From the NCBI GenBank assembly GCA_028285495.1, contig JANQPB010000008.1, positions 48,018 to 112,017 on the forward strand: a DNA stretch of 64,000 nt, written 5' to 3'. Positions 17,221 through 25,496 of this stretch are shown piece after piece. Both the position numbers and the translations under genes were made by a program. The first letter of the stretch is position 1; each line of letters begins with the position of its first letter. The DNA is from Acidimicrobiales bacterium. Lineage in GTDB: Bacteria > Actinomycetota > Acidimicrobiia > Acidimicrobiales > SZUA-35. The notes below the pieces were generated by a model that saw only the letters and a program-made list of their open reading frames with translations, made no database searches and had not been told where the DNA came from.

Positions 17221-18858
17221 GTGGACTTCGAGTCTGCGACGTACGGCGTCGAGCCGGCGGTCGGGCAGGTTGGCGGGGGGTACCGGCTCATCGACCAGAC
17301 GCCTGGCTTCGACAAGTTCGCTGACGTCGTTGACGATGTTCTGGGTGATCCCCTTAAGCCCATGATCGATCTAGACGGTGCGCGCAAGGCCGGGTGGGAT
17401 TGCACTCCTTCAAGCACCGTGCTGTTTTGCTCCGAGCTCGAGAAGTCTTCGAAGACACGGCCTGGCGCCTACCGCTCGCGGCTCCTGGCAACGCACCGAG
17501 TCGAGTACGAGCGACGACTGGAACACATCTCGATTATCGTTCGCGCGGGCCTTGGCGAGGACCTCGACGCAGTCGTTGCGGGAGGCACGTGTGAGGCCTC
17601 CTACGTAGTGGATACTTGGGAGTCGCTCATCGCCAGGACGGACGAGGCTGCAGTTACCCGGCTGGCAGAGTGCCTGAAGTCCCTCGCCGACACGTCTCGA
17701 GCCGAGATCTCGTGTGCGCCTGACGAGCTACTGATTCAGCTCAGTCTAGTCGTCTCGTTTCTACCGGAGCCCGTGGTCGCGGACACATTTCTGTCGGTCG
17801 AGGCACACCCAAAGTCGGACCGTGTTAGGGCGTTTCTCGACATACATTCCGAGTTCGATACATCGAGCAAGGGATTCGAATCATTCAATCTCATAGACGC
17901 TATCGAGCAATTACTACTGGTCGATGGTGCAGACCGCGTTCTTCTATACATGCGTTCCCGAGTACCGAATCTCGCCGAAGTCGCTGGCTTCCTTGCATGG
18001 AGCCACGCATCGCTGTTTGACGAGCCGACGCCATCGAGCATACGGTTCGAATCCTACCGGGGGGAGCTAGTTGCCTTGGTTGGCAACCTGCTCAGGAAGG
18101 GTCGGCCCCGTGCCACCGATGCGCTTGCTCAAGCGCTAGTGATCGATACCGAGCCTCGAAGCCAGCTCATGTACATCAGTGAGTTCGGGGCCATGCTCTC
18201 CGAGCAAATTGCGGTGGGAAACGACGGTGCAGCTATTCTGGCCGATGCGCACACAAGAGGAATCGGCTGGGAAGTGATCATTGAGGCGCATCGGCACAAC
18301 ATTTCCCCCGGCCGCCTCGGCCACTGGTTTACGGATCTGGCCCGACTATCCGGCAAAGAGTACATTCTCCACGCGCTGCTGTGGAGAACTGGCGTTGACG
18401 TAACGCAGTTGGTTCGCGGCTGCGAGGAAAGAAACCCGCTGCTTGTGAGTTGCATTCTGCTGTCAAGAGCGCGCGTACTGGACCCGATAGACCGACGAAT
18501 GCTCGGTTCGATCCACAAGAATATGGCTATTGGAGCTCTTAGCCTGATGGCTGAGGACTCCTTACTTGACGAAAATGTGCTGGCGACAGCGGTCCAGGAG
18601 TATTCGATAGTAGCGAACGATGCATCGCTTGTCACCATGGCCTGGTCGAACGACCTGCTCCCGTATGACCGAATCGGTTCAATCGTGGCGGAGATTTGTG
18701 GGTCGAACTTCAGCGGGTCTTGGCAGGAATTCGTCGAGCAGCATGGCGACGAGTACCTGCTTGTCATCGGCGTCCCGGAAGAGTTGCTCAGCTTGATCAA
18801 GGCGCGAAGGGGTCGACCGAAGCTAGGGAGAGCATTTAGGAGGGGGACAAATGAGTAG
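17221..18858 (+). CDS. GTPase-associated protein 1 (GAP1)-like
   Basis: 545 residues, mostly helical after the N-terminus. The start (DFESATYGVEP, then GGGYRLIDQTPGF) follows the GAP1 N-domain pattern of an (A/S)xYG strand followed by GYxLxxxxPG. The remainder has no catalytic motif I can see. Proteins of this kind are always next to TRAFAC GTPases in conflict operons and are thought to regulate them. GTG at 17221 has GGAAG 5 nt upstream; a TTG at 17209 inside the GTPase gene is possible. The stop overlaps the next gene by 8 nt. Confidence 0.65.
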   Translation: MDFESATYGVEPAVGQVGGGYRLIDQTPGFDKFADVVDDVLGDPLKPMIDLDGARKAGWDCTPSSTVLFCSELEKSSKTRPGAYRSRLLATHRVEYERRLEHISIIVRAGLGEDLDAVVAGGTCEASYVVDTWESLIARTDEAAVTRLAECLKSLADTSRAEISCAPDELLIQLSLVVSFLPEPVVADTFLSVEAHPKSDRVRAFLDIHSEFDTSSKGFESFNLIDAIEQLLLVDGADRVLLYMRSRVPNLAEVAGFLAWSHASLFDEPTPSSIRFESYRGELVALVGNLLRKGRPRATDALAQALVIDTEPRSQLMYISEFGAMLSEQIAVGNDGAAILADAHTRGIGWEVIIEAHRHNISPGRLGHWFTDLARLSGKEYILHALLWRTGVDVTQLVRGCEERNPLLVSCILLSRARVLDPIDRRMLGSIHKNMAIGALSLMAEDSLLDENVLATAVQEYSIVANDASLVTMAWSNDLLPYDRIGSIVAEICGSNFSGSWQEFVEQHGDEYLLVIGVPEELLSLIKARRGRPKLGRAFRRGTNE

Positions 18859-19810
18859 ACCGATGCCGTTGGTGATGGAGGCGCTGAGGGATCTTGACAA
18901 CGCCAAGACAGTCCTGTCAGAGGGCACTCTCAAGAAGAGCAGGGATCTGCAAGATTCCCTCATGGGACTCGAGTCTGACTGGCGCAGAGACTTCCGACAC
19001 TTCGAGTTGCTGCGCAGCCTACGTGAGGACATAACGAGGGCGAGGCGATCGAAGTTTCAATGGGCTATCGTCCTACCCGTCGCCTTTATGTGGCTCGCGA
19101 TTGGCTTTGCGGTTGAGGGCTATGTGGGCACTGATACCGGTGAGAGTTTTTTGGAGTACTGGGCATCAGGCGCCCCACCGTTAGGCGTGAATCAGTTCCT
19201 GATCGTCGCCATGATCGAGGGCGCGCTGCTACTCTTCGTCGGCGTCATTACGACAACACCCCTTCTCGACCGTTTCAGCCGATCAGAGCTAGCTCATGTG
19301 CTTCACGCCGAGAACGTTCTAGCCTTCGCCCTTGATGCAGACCGATCGATGGCCAGTAATGCAGGAAGCGGAGAGGCCACTACTTCGGTTAGTTCGGCAC
19401 CGAACTTGTCCGGCGAAAACGTGGCCGAGATCGCCCGCGTGCTGGATGTGTGGGGAGAGATGGAACCAGCGGTAGCGAGGTTCATTGACGTGCTCCAGAC
19501 GACACCGCCAATACTCGCGAAGGAAGTTGCCGGACTTGCCACGACGGTACGAGCACTCGAGGGCCCGGTCGCGACTATGGTCGAGGCGGTTGAGAAGGCG
19601 CACATATCAGTCGGTGAGATCGCCGGGGCAACGGAGTCCACCGTTCGGAAGCTGGATGCAGTAGCCCAGCAAGGAGCTCAACAGCTTGACGAGACAGTGC
19701 GCGAATTGTTGCTTACGACGAGGCGTCTCAACAAGGAAATGGAACCTCTAGTTGAGACGATGATGATTCTGAAGAATGTCCTTCGAAAGGAGGGTCAGGG
19801 TGGCGGCTGA
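18851..19810 (+). CDS. Two-span membrane protein with chemoreceptor-like helix
   Basis: 319 residues. N-terminal helix, then two membrane segments (about residues 72-92 and 115-140), then a long soluble helical tail with heptad-like spacing of Ala, Val and Leu (from ENVAEIARVLDVW to the C-terminus), reminiscent of methyl-accepting or t-SNARE-like helices. No enzymatic motif. Overlaps both the GAP1-like gene and the following gene, so it is part of the same operon and probably the membrane relay of the GTPase system (inference). Confidence 0.65.
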   Translation: MSRPMPLVMEALRDLDNAKTVLSEGTLKKSRDLQDSLMGLESDWRRDFRHFELLRSLREDITRARRSKFQWAIVLPVAFMWLAIGFAVEGYVGTDTGESFLEYWASGAPPLGVNQFLIVAMIEGALLLFVGVITTTPLLDRFSRSELAHVLHAENVLAFALDADRSMASNAGSGEATTSVSSAPNLSGENVAEIARVLDVWGEMEPAVARFIDVLQTTPPILAKEVAGLATTVRALEGPVATMVEAVEKAHISVGEIAGATESTVRKLDAVAQQGAQQLDETVRELLLTTRRLNKEMEPLVETMMILKNVLRKEGQGGG

Positions 19811-20348
19811 GCCTGGCCGCGTTGCGCACCTGGCAGGCTGGTTGGTTGCGGACCTGATGATCGTTCTCATGGTCGTGGGACTGTCCACCCTCGAACGCTC
19901 GGAATCGGCGACTCCGACGACCGCAGGAACTACGACGACGACTACAGTGACGACGAGTACGACAACAACGACTATCCCCGATCCTGGCGGTCCCTCGACG
20001 ACGGTGCCCCTTGTCGTCGGCCTCAATACGACGCCGTACTGCACTGTCCTTGAGAACAATGACGAGCTGGCGGCGACGCTTGAGTCCGAGCTTTCGAGCA
20101 AAGGCCTCGAAGGCCGCTCCGCGGGCCTCGTACTGACTTTCGGAATCTCACCCGACACTGGCACGGGTCTGTCGATTTCGCGCAGCATCAATGACGAGTT
20201 GAGTTCGGTCGAAGTATTTCGGGAATCGGTGAGGCGAAGTTTCTGGTCGAGCGGTGGCACCTCCGGAAGTGCGCGTCTCGAGATCTACTTCTTGGCGGAG
20301 ACGAACTTCGTCATGCCCGCGAGCGACTGTTTCTGGATCACAGGGTGA
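19800..20348 (+). CDS. Single-span membrane protein with Thr-rich stalk
   Basis: 182 residues from GTG 19800, with AAGGAGG 6 nt upstream; the longer ATG frame at 19776 lacks a ribosome site. One membrane helix (WLVADLMIVLMVVGLSTL), an extracellular-type Thr-rich stalk (about 30 residues, mostly T) and a globular C-terminal domain with two cysteines (PYCTV and SDCFW) that could form a disulphide. It looks like an exported domain tethered to the membrane. Overlaps the previous gene by 11 nt. Confidence 0.65.
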   Translation: MAAEPGRVAHLAGWLVADLMIVLMVVGLSTLERSESATPTTAGTTTTTTVTTSTTTTTIPDPGGPSTTVPLVVGLNTTPYCTVLENNDELAATLESELSSKGLEGRSAGLVLTFGISPDTGTGLSISRSINDELSSVEVFRESVRRSFWSSGGTSGSARLEIYFLAETNFVMPASDCFWITG

Positions 20349-20501
20349 TTGGAGTGCCGCTCCAACACTGTTGCGAGTTGAGTGCGGTGACGGTCGTGAC
20401 AATGCGGCAGGGAGATCGACCTCAGTCGCTGTTGGGTGGCTTAGGGCCCTCCGCCACCTCACTGGCGCATCTTTCGCCCGCTGTAGCAGACTTGGTATCG
20501 G

Positions 20502-21275
20502 ATGAGTTCGGATCTACGCGTCTTCATTAGTTACGCGCGGGTCGACAGTGACCGCGTTTCTCAGCTGGCGGCAGACATCGGCCGCGTCGTTGACGACGTC
20601 TGGCTGGATGCGCGGGTCGCCGGCGGTCAGCAGTGGTGGGCGCGGATCCTGGATGAGATCAAGACCTGCAGTCTCTTTGTGCTCGTTCTGAGCGCGAACT
20701 CGGTGAGATCAGACTGGTGCCGAATCGAGGCGGATTGGGCGCGCAGCAACGCTCGCCCGATCCTGCCGGTGCTGATCGATGACATCGATGTTGCGTCGTT
20801 ACCTCGATGGTGGCGAGGGCATCAAGTTGTCGACTGCACCGAGCGGACGGTGGAAGCCATGCTCGATGTGTTTGAGGCTGTCCAGCAGCTCACTCGGGCG
20901 GAGTCGCCGCGTCCGGTTCATCCGCCGGATCCTCCGGCCATGCCAACCGGGCCCTTTGACCACGAACGTGAGAGGCTTGGCCAAGAGGAGCTCTCATCGG
21001 CGGATCAGTTGAGGGTTCTCGCCGTGCTGCGCGACGGGCTCGACTACGAGGGCCAGCGGCAAGAAGCAGCTGAGCTGTTAGAACGCCTAGCCGACCGCAA
21101 CGATGTCACCAAGGCGGTGCATGAGGCAGTCGGTGCTGCCCTCGGCCGGACATTCGGACGCGAGGTTGCGGCCCCTCCCGCACCGGGACCCGTGTCCCAG
21201 CGCGGATCTGGAACGCCAAAACAGCCGAGCGGCCTGATGCGGTACTTGTCCAACCGCTATGGAGGCGGCCTCTAA
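20502..21275 (+). CDS. TIR-domain effector with C-terminal helical domain
   Basis: Residues 5-125 form a TIR domain: RVFISYARVDSD, VWLDARVAGGQQWW, FVLVLSANSVRSDWCRIEADWA, with the catalytic-type glutamate in WCRIE. A Pro-rich linker leads to a helical domain (DQLRVLAVLRDGLDYEGQRQEAAELLERL) of the kind repeatedly found at the C-terminus of effectors tied to conflict NTPases. It is the last gene of the GTPase/GAP1 group (154 bp gap) and is the probable NAD-depleting effector of it. ATG at 20502. Confidence 0.82.
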   Translation: MSSDLRVFISYARVDSDRVSQLAADIGRVVDDVWLDARVAGGQQWWARILDEIKTCSLFVLVLSANSVRSDWCRIEADWARSNARPILPVLIDDIDVASLPRWWRGHQVVDCTERTVEAMLDVFEAVQQLTRAESPRPVHPPDPPAMPTGPFDHERERLGQEELSSADQLRVLAVLRDGLDYEGQRQEAAELLERLADRNDVTKAVHEAVGAALGRTFGREVAAPPAPGPVSQRGSGTPKQPSGLMRYLSNRYGGGL

Positions 21276-21336
21276 GGCCACGCTCGCAGTTTGAGATCGC
21301 TGCGAAGACGCCCACGAGGACATCTAGGCTGTCGCG

Positions 21337-21879
21337 GTGGACACCGACACCGCCCGGACGCTGGCCCACGACCTGCTTGCGACCGAACTGCCTCGCCGAT
21401 GGGCCCACGTTCAGGGTGTGGGCAATCGGGCAAGTCTAGTGGACGGTCTCACCGGATGCCGGGAGCTCTTGGAGCCAGCAGCTCTCCTACACGACATCGG
21501 CTACTCAAGTCGACTTGTGGCGGTTGGCTTTCATCCCATAGACGGCGCCCGTCACCTGAGACGACTTGGCGTTGACGAGAAGATCGTGAACCTCGTAGCA
21601 CACCACTCATGTGCCCGCGTCGAGGCGGAACTCCGAGGACTACGGTCGATCCTGGACGAGGAGTTTCCACTAGACAACTCACTACCCCACGATGAACTCT
21701 GCTTCTGCGACATGACAACCAGCCCTGATGGAGAGCCTGTGACCATCGACGAGCGGTTGGCGGAGATCCGCGGTCGCTACGGCGAGGGGACGATCGTGCA
21801 CAACTTCGTTGACCTGGCCGAGCCGGAGATTCGGGCGATCGCTGAGCGGGTGACCGGCGGGACCGATCAGCCCAAGTAG
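21337..21879 (+). CDS. HD-domain phosphohydrolase-like protein
   Basis: 180 residues from GTG. Metal-binding residues of an HD domain are in order: RRWAHVQGV, LLHDIGYS, HPIDGARHLRR and AHHS. Such proteins hydrolyse phosphoesters, but the substrate is unknown. Small HD proteins often neighbour the Nudix/XRE pair of AICEs, which is the case here: the stop overlaps that of the convergent Nudix gene by 13 nt. Confidence 0.75.
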   Translation: MDTDTARTLAHDLLATELPRRWAHVQGVGNRASLVDGLTGCRELLEPAALLHDIGYSSRLVAVGFHPIDGARHLRRLGVDEKIVNLVAHHSCARVEAELRGLRSILDEEFPLDNSLPHDELCFCDMTTSPDGEPVTIDERLAEIRGRYGEGTIVHNFVDLAEPEIRAIAERVTGGTDQPK

Positions 21880-22343
21880 GGCTGGCCGCCTCCGTCGATG
21901 TACTGCTGGATCCGCTTGCGCATCGTGTCGTGGATCTTGAGCTCGGCCAGCTGCTCGGGGCTGAACCAGTCGACGTTCAGGGCCTCGGGGTTGGGCGTGG
22001 GCTCGCCGGCCAGCGGGCGGGCTGTGAAGACGATCGAGAACTCCTGCCGAACCTCGCCGTCGCTCGTGTACTCGATCCGGTGGTTCGGGTCGGTGTAGAT
22101 ACCGACCAGGCCGGTGATCTCGACGTCGTAGCCGGTCTCTTCCTTGGTCTCTCTGATCGCGCAACCGGGCATCGACTCGCCGAGGTCCATGCCGCCGCCG
22201 GGCACGGCCCAGTTGCCGTTGTCGGACCGCTGGATCATGAGGATCTCGCCCTGGTCGTTGACCACGATCACGTTGGCCGACGGCACGATGCTGTTGGCCG
22301 GTGGGGCCTCTGGGTCGTTGAGCCAGTCGATTCGTGTTCCCAT
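21867..22343 (-). CDS. Nudix hydrolase, Pif-like
   Basis: 158 residues with a complete Nudix box (GMDLGESMPGCAIRETKEET, matching Gx5Ex7REUxEExGU), so catalysis is expected. The Nudix protein Pif of pSAM2 blocks redundant conjugation between cells that already carry the element; the location here, downstream of an XRE regulator within an AICE, suggests the same role (inference). TGATG overlap with the XRE stop means translational coupling. Confidence 0.8.
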   Translation of the reverse strand: MGTRIDWLNDPEAPPANSIVPSANVIVVNDQGEILMIQRSDNGNWAVPGGGMDLGESMPGCAIRETKEETGYDVEITGLVGIYTDPNHRIEYTSDGEVRQEFSIVFTARPLAGEPTPNPEALNVDWFSPEQLAELKIHDTMRKRIQQYIDGGGQPYLG

Positions 22344-23101
22344 CAGCCGGCAGCTCCCAGCCGGTCCCAGGCGTTGACGGCGCCAGACCAGATCGAGTCG
22401 AAGCTGTCAGCGTAGGCCTCAAAGAGCGCCCCACCTGGTAGCCGTCGGTACCAGAACACCGGGGCGTGAGCAGCGTGGACGCCGTAGAGGTGGCTGTTGA
22501 CGAGCATGTCGTCGTCGAAGCGGTAGATCGAGTTGTAGAGCGTCGTGTCGTGGAAGCGGATCTCGAAGCAGTCGGCGTGTGACTCGTAGAACGACATCAC
22601 GTTGTTGACCTTGGCCGCCATGGCGGCGCCGCTCCCCTCTTCGGCGCCTCGACGAGCCACGCTCTCGCCTTCGGGATCGCCGAGCAGGATCCGTACCTTG
22701 GTCCCCGCTTCGCTCTTGGCGCAGAGCGTCTTGGCCAGGTCCCGTTGCTGCTCGGGGAAGAACAGGCCGGCCAGGGCGAGGACGTCGAGGTGCTCTTCGG
22801 CCTGGTCGAGGAGGCGCGTCCAGGTGTCGTGTTCGACCTGGGCCCGCTGGTGGTAGATCTTCACGAGCTCCGACTCGGAGATCTCGCTGCGCTGCTTCTC
22901 ATCGAAGGCGTCAGGCCAGAGATAGCTCTGCGTCTCCCCCAGCACGGCCGCCGCCTTGGCCCGGCTCTTGGCGTGCGGCACCCGGTTCTTGGTGATCCAA
23001 CGCTCGACGGTTTTGGGGTCGACCTCGATCTCGCCGGCCAGGCCCTCGAGGTCGAGACCGGCCCGAGTGATCGCATCTCGTAGCCGCTCGTTTGCCGCCA
23101 T
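22343..23101 (-). CDS. XRE-type regulator with PLD/DUF-like sensor domain
   Basis: 252 residues. N-terminal helix-turn-helix (residues 5-60: RLRDAITRAGLDLEGLAGEI, KTVERWITKNRVP). The C-terminal 170 residues (from VEHDTWTRLLDQAEEHLDVL) look like the inactive phospholipase-D-like fold seen in many AICE regulators; no HKD motif remains. GGGGAGG lies 7 nt before the ATG. Co-transcribed with the Nudix gene; probable master regulator of the element (Pra/KorSA-like role). Confidence 0.8.
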   Translation of the reverse strand: MAANERLRDAITRAGLDLEGLAGEIEVDPKTVERWITKNRVPHAKSRAKAAAVLGETQSYLWPDAFDEKQRSEISESELVKIYHQRAQVEHDTWTRLLDQAEEHLDVLALAGLFFPEQQRDLAKTLCAKSEAGTKVRILLGDPEGESVARRGAEEGSGAAMAAKVNNVMSFYESHADCFEIRFHDTTLYNSIYRFDDDMLVNSHLYGVHAAHAPVFWYRRLPGGALFEAYADSFDSIWSGAVNAWDRLGAAG

Positions 23102-23129
23102 CGCACCGCCTCCCCGGAGGGGACCTTTC

Positions 23130-23163
23130 GGGACGTCTTGAGTGTCCCCGAGACGTCCGGGGA
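23130..23163. promoter_or_regulatory. Candidate operators of the AICE XRE regulator
   Basis: The short region between the regulator start and the divergent 23173 gene has two overlapping imperfect inverted repeats: GGGAC-N9-GTCCC (23130-23148) and TCCCCG-N7-CGGGGA (23145-23163). This is the classic place for autoregulation and control of the divergent transfer genes. Confidence 0.45.
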
Positions 23164-23172
23164 AGTCCAGTC

Positions 23173-23379
23173 ATGCGGTACTGGCGTCCCCTGGTTCAGA
23201 ACTTTGATGACGGCATGAACTTGCTCGCCCTCATCGAGAACCCCTACGTGATCACCTTCGGCGCCGGCACCGGCTGCGGGATCTGGGTCAGCGTCTGGTT
23301 CTGCAGCCAGCTCAACCGGGTCCGCAGCCCTCGCTACTACCGCCGTCGGGCCCGCCGGGTTGCTCGGAGCGCATGGTGA
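23173..23379 (+). CDS. Small membrane-type protein, hypothetical
   Basis: 68 residues from ATG with GGGGAAG 8 nt upstream. One probable hydrophobic segment (NPYVITFGAGTGCGIWVSVW) and a very basic C-terminus (RSPRYYRRRARRVARSAW). Directly downstream of the candidate operators. Coding status moderately supported by ribosome site and position only. Confidence 0.45.
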   Translation: MRYWRPLVQNFDDGMNLLALIENPYVITFGAGTGCGIWVSVWFCSQLNRVRSPRYYRRRARRVARSAW

Positions 23380-23397
23380 GCTCCCCGGTGCTCTCCC

Positions 23398-23700
23398 CTA
23401 CCGATCGGCTAGGCCGTACTTCCCGTAGGCGTAGTTCGCCCGGGATCGAGCCGACTCGCTCGACACGTCGAGCACGGCACCAACCGCCCACCACGGCGGC
23501 TCCCCTGTCGCCTCTCGACTCTCGTGCACCGTCCGCCACGACTCTTCGATCGCTGCCTCGGCCAGACGCTGCCAGTAGGCGAACGCCTCGATCGGATCGG
23601 CCGGCGGCCGCAGCTTGGCCAGGTGCTTCTCGGCCAATGCGGACGCCTCGTCCTTCCGGTCGAGGACCTCGTCGGTTCGCTCCCGATGGCTGGCGTTCAT
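23398..23700 (-). CDS. Hypothetical helical protein
   Basis: 100 residues from ATG 23700. Charged helical N-terminal half, then a helix-turn-helix-like stretch (WWAVGAVLDVSSESARSRAN) near residues 68-90 that could bind DNA. No strong ribosome site. It is convergent with the 23173 gene and divergent from whiB. Not recognised. Confidence 0.5.
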   Translation of the reverse strand: MNASHRERTDEVLDRKDEASALAEKHLAKLRPPADPIEAFAYWQRLAEAAIEESWRTVHESREATGEPPWWAVGAVLDVSSESARSRANYAYGKYGLADR

Positions 23701-23756
23701 CGAGCAACAGCCTACGGCACGCCCTTGGCTCGAATCGACCACCGGTGAGCGCAAGA

Positions 23757-23785
23757 TTGACAGCGTATTATTTTCTACGCATAGT
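23757..23785 (+). promoter_or_regulatory. Promoter of the WhiB/transfer operon
   Basis: TTGACA (23757-23762), a 17-nt AT-rich spacer and CATAGT (23780-23785). It places the transcription start near 23792, upstream of the ribosome site at 23804, and rules out the in-frame GTG at 23784 as a start. Confidence 0.6.
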
Positions 23786-23816
23786 GAACAACGATTCGAC
23801 CTCGAGGAGGATCGAC

Positions 23817-24122
23817 GTGCTCGACGTCACCGATACCGCACCATCACACCCGCCGGCACCATCGGAGCTCGCCGCCAACTGGCGTGACGATGCCGCCTGC
23901 CGAGGCCTCGATACGGAGCTGTTCTTCCCCGGCCAGGGCGAGTCGATCATGGAGGCCAAGCAGATCTGCAGCAGTTGCCCCGTCCGGGTCGAGTGCGCCG
24001 ACTACGCCCTCGATTCGGGACAGCGCTTCGGCATCTGGGGCGGCACGACCGAGCGCGATCGCCGGCGAGAGCGAGGCCGCCGACGGGCAGCGTGCGCCAA
24101 CGATTTGGAGTCGGTGGCGTGA
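23817..24122 (+). CDS. WhiB-family iron-sulfur regulator
   Basis: 101 residues. Four cluster ligands are present (AACRG; then CSSCPVRVEC) and the WhiB turn FGIWGGTTERDRR with a basic C-terminus. WhiB proteins bind a [4Fe-4S] cluster and the sigma factor to regulate transcription. GTG at 23817 is chosen because GAGGAGG lies 6 nt upstream. First gene of the forward AICE operon; overlaps the next gene. Confidence 0.88.
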   Translation: MLDVTDTAPSHPPAPSELAANWRDDAACRGLDTELFFPGQGESIMEAKQICSSCPVRVECADYALDSGQRFGIWGGTTERDRRRERGRRRAACANDLESVA

Positions 24123-24391
24123 GCTGGCTCGACGAGATTCCCGATCCGACCGACCACGAGCTGTGGGCCATCGAGGCAGACGCCGAACTCCTCGTCGCCG
24201 AGCTCGCCCTGGTCGAAGCCGAGACGGCGCTCTTCGCCCGCCCCGGCAACGCCACTGCTGCCGCCTACCTCCGGGCGCTGCTCGACGTCGTCGACCTTCA
24301 CGACTTCACCGATGACTGGCCCGGCGGGGCCCAGCTCGACGCCTGCCCGCCCCGGTTCGACATCCCGGCGACGACAGGAGTCGCATCGTGA
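24119..24391 (+). CDS. Hypothetical AICE protein
   Basis: 90 residues from GTG overlapping the whiB stop. Strongly acidic and helical (LWAIEADAELLVAELALVEAET), no membrane segment or motif recognised. Its stop overlaps the start of the DUF2637 gene, so it belongs to the transfer operon. Confidence 0.65.
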   Translation: MSWLDEIPDPTDHELWAIEADAELLVAELALVEAETALFARPGNATAAAYLRALLDVVDLHDFTDDWPGGAQLDACPPRFDIPATTGVAS

Positions 24392-25167
24392 GTGCCGTCG
24401 CCATCCGCCACGGCCACGAGGCCAACACCCGCCGGACGGCCGTCTACGCCGCTGCCGCCTTCGGGCTCTCGCTCGCTGGCAACGTCGGGCATGTCGCTCT
24501 GACGACGTGGGAGGCGTGGCCGGTCGCCGGACCGGTGGTGGCTGGCAAGGTGGCCATCGCTGCCATCGGCCCCGCGCTGATCGGGGCCGGCCTGGAACTG
24601 GCCAACCGGCGTCCACCGTCGGTGGTCGGGGAGCGGGAGCTCCCGCTGATCGGTACCTGGCGTGACTTCCCGGTGATCGGGTACCTGGCGATGCTGGTCA
24701 TCGGCTTCGCCCTGTCGTTCGATCACTTGCGCTCGCTCTCCGAGCTCGTGGGCGTGCCCGGTTGGGCGTCGTGGTTGATCCCCGTCGGAATCGACCTGGC
24801 GGCGTTCTCGGTGACGCTGGACCACTCACAGTCGAAGCGAGCTCTCGATCGCCTCGACGCCAACGAACTCGAGGCTGATGCCGCCGAAGCTCGCCGGGCC
24901 GCCAGGCGGGCGGAGCGAGTTGATCGTGACCAGGGCCGGGCGCATGTCGGGAGCTCCACCCGGCGTCCGGCCCTGGCCGCCATCGCCGGCGGCTCCAAGG
25001 TCGACCAGGCGGCCGCCTGGCTCCAGGCCAACGGCATCGACACCTCGACCGCCGAAGCCGTCACCGGACTGGGGTGGACGGGTACCGACGGCGATCGCAA
25101 GACCGTCCAGCGGGCCCGCAAGCGCCTCCGGGAGCAGCAGGCCACGAGCACCGAGGCGGTGTCGTGA
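24388..25167 (+). CDS. DUF2637 Spd-like membrane protein
   Basis: 259 residues. Four hydrophobic segments (about 15-35, 48-68, 90-112 and 125-145) make up the DUF2637 membrane domain, with a charged helical segment and a C-terminal DNA-binding-like helix-turn-helix (VDQAAAWLQANGIDTSTAEA, then GDRKTVQRARKRLRE). DUF2637 proteins are standard in actinobacterial conjugative plasmids and AICEs, where Spd proteins support spread of the element along hyphae or between cells. Overlaps neighbours on both sides by 4 nt and 1 nt. Confidence 0.78.
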   Translation: MSAVAIRHGHEANTRRTAVYAAAAFGLSLAGNVGHVALTTWEAWPVAGPVVAGKVAIAAIGPALIGAGLELANRRPPSVVGERELPLIGTWRDFPVIGYLAMLVIGFALSFDHLRSLSELVGVPGWASWLIPVGIDLAAFSVTLDHSQSKRALDRLDANELEADAAEARRAARRAERVDRDQGRAHVGSSTRRPALAAIAGGSKVDQAAAWLQANGIDTSTAEAVTGLGWTGTDGDRKTVQRARKRLREQQATSTEAVS

Positions 25168-25496
25168 TGTTCCGCTGGCGGCACTCGAAGTCCGAACTGC
25201 GGGCCAGCGTCCGCAAACGCCGGCGCTGGAAGGCCCGCTCCCGGCGAGCAGCCCGATCGAAGCGAGCCCTGCTCGCCACCATCGACCCGGCCACCGAGAA
25301 CCCAGGCCGACCACCGTCGGTCGACCGCACCGGACCCGTCGGACCCCCGACGCACGGCAAGCGCGGACGCCGCTACGAGGTCATCGACCTCGGAGGGGGA
25401 GTGTTCGGCCTTCGGGTCGACCGCCGAATCGTCTCGCACCACGCCACCGCCGCAGAAGCGAATCGTTGCATCGAGCTCATGGAGGAGAACCGCTGA
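25167..25496 (+). CDS. Small basic AICE protein, hypothetical
   Basis: 109 residues. Highly basic N-terminal half (SVRKRRRWKARSRRAARSKR), then a short beta-rich segment (RYEVIDLGGGVFGLRVD). No recognised domain. TGATG overlap with the upstream gene and with the TraB-like gene shows translational coupling within the transfer operon. Confidence 0.65.
   Translation: MFRWRHSKSELRASVRKRRRWKARSRRAARSKRALLATIDPATENPGRPPSVDRTGPVGPPTHGKRGRRYEVIDLGGGVFGLRVDRRIVSHHATAAEANRCIELMEENR

Noticed and set aside
19920..20010. Microsatellite-like ACG/ACA tract in the stalk protein as a phase switch
   Set aside because: The repeat unit is 3 nt and encodes Thr, so length changes would not alter the frame.
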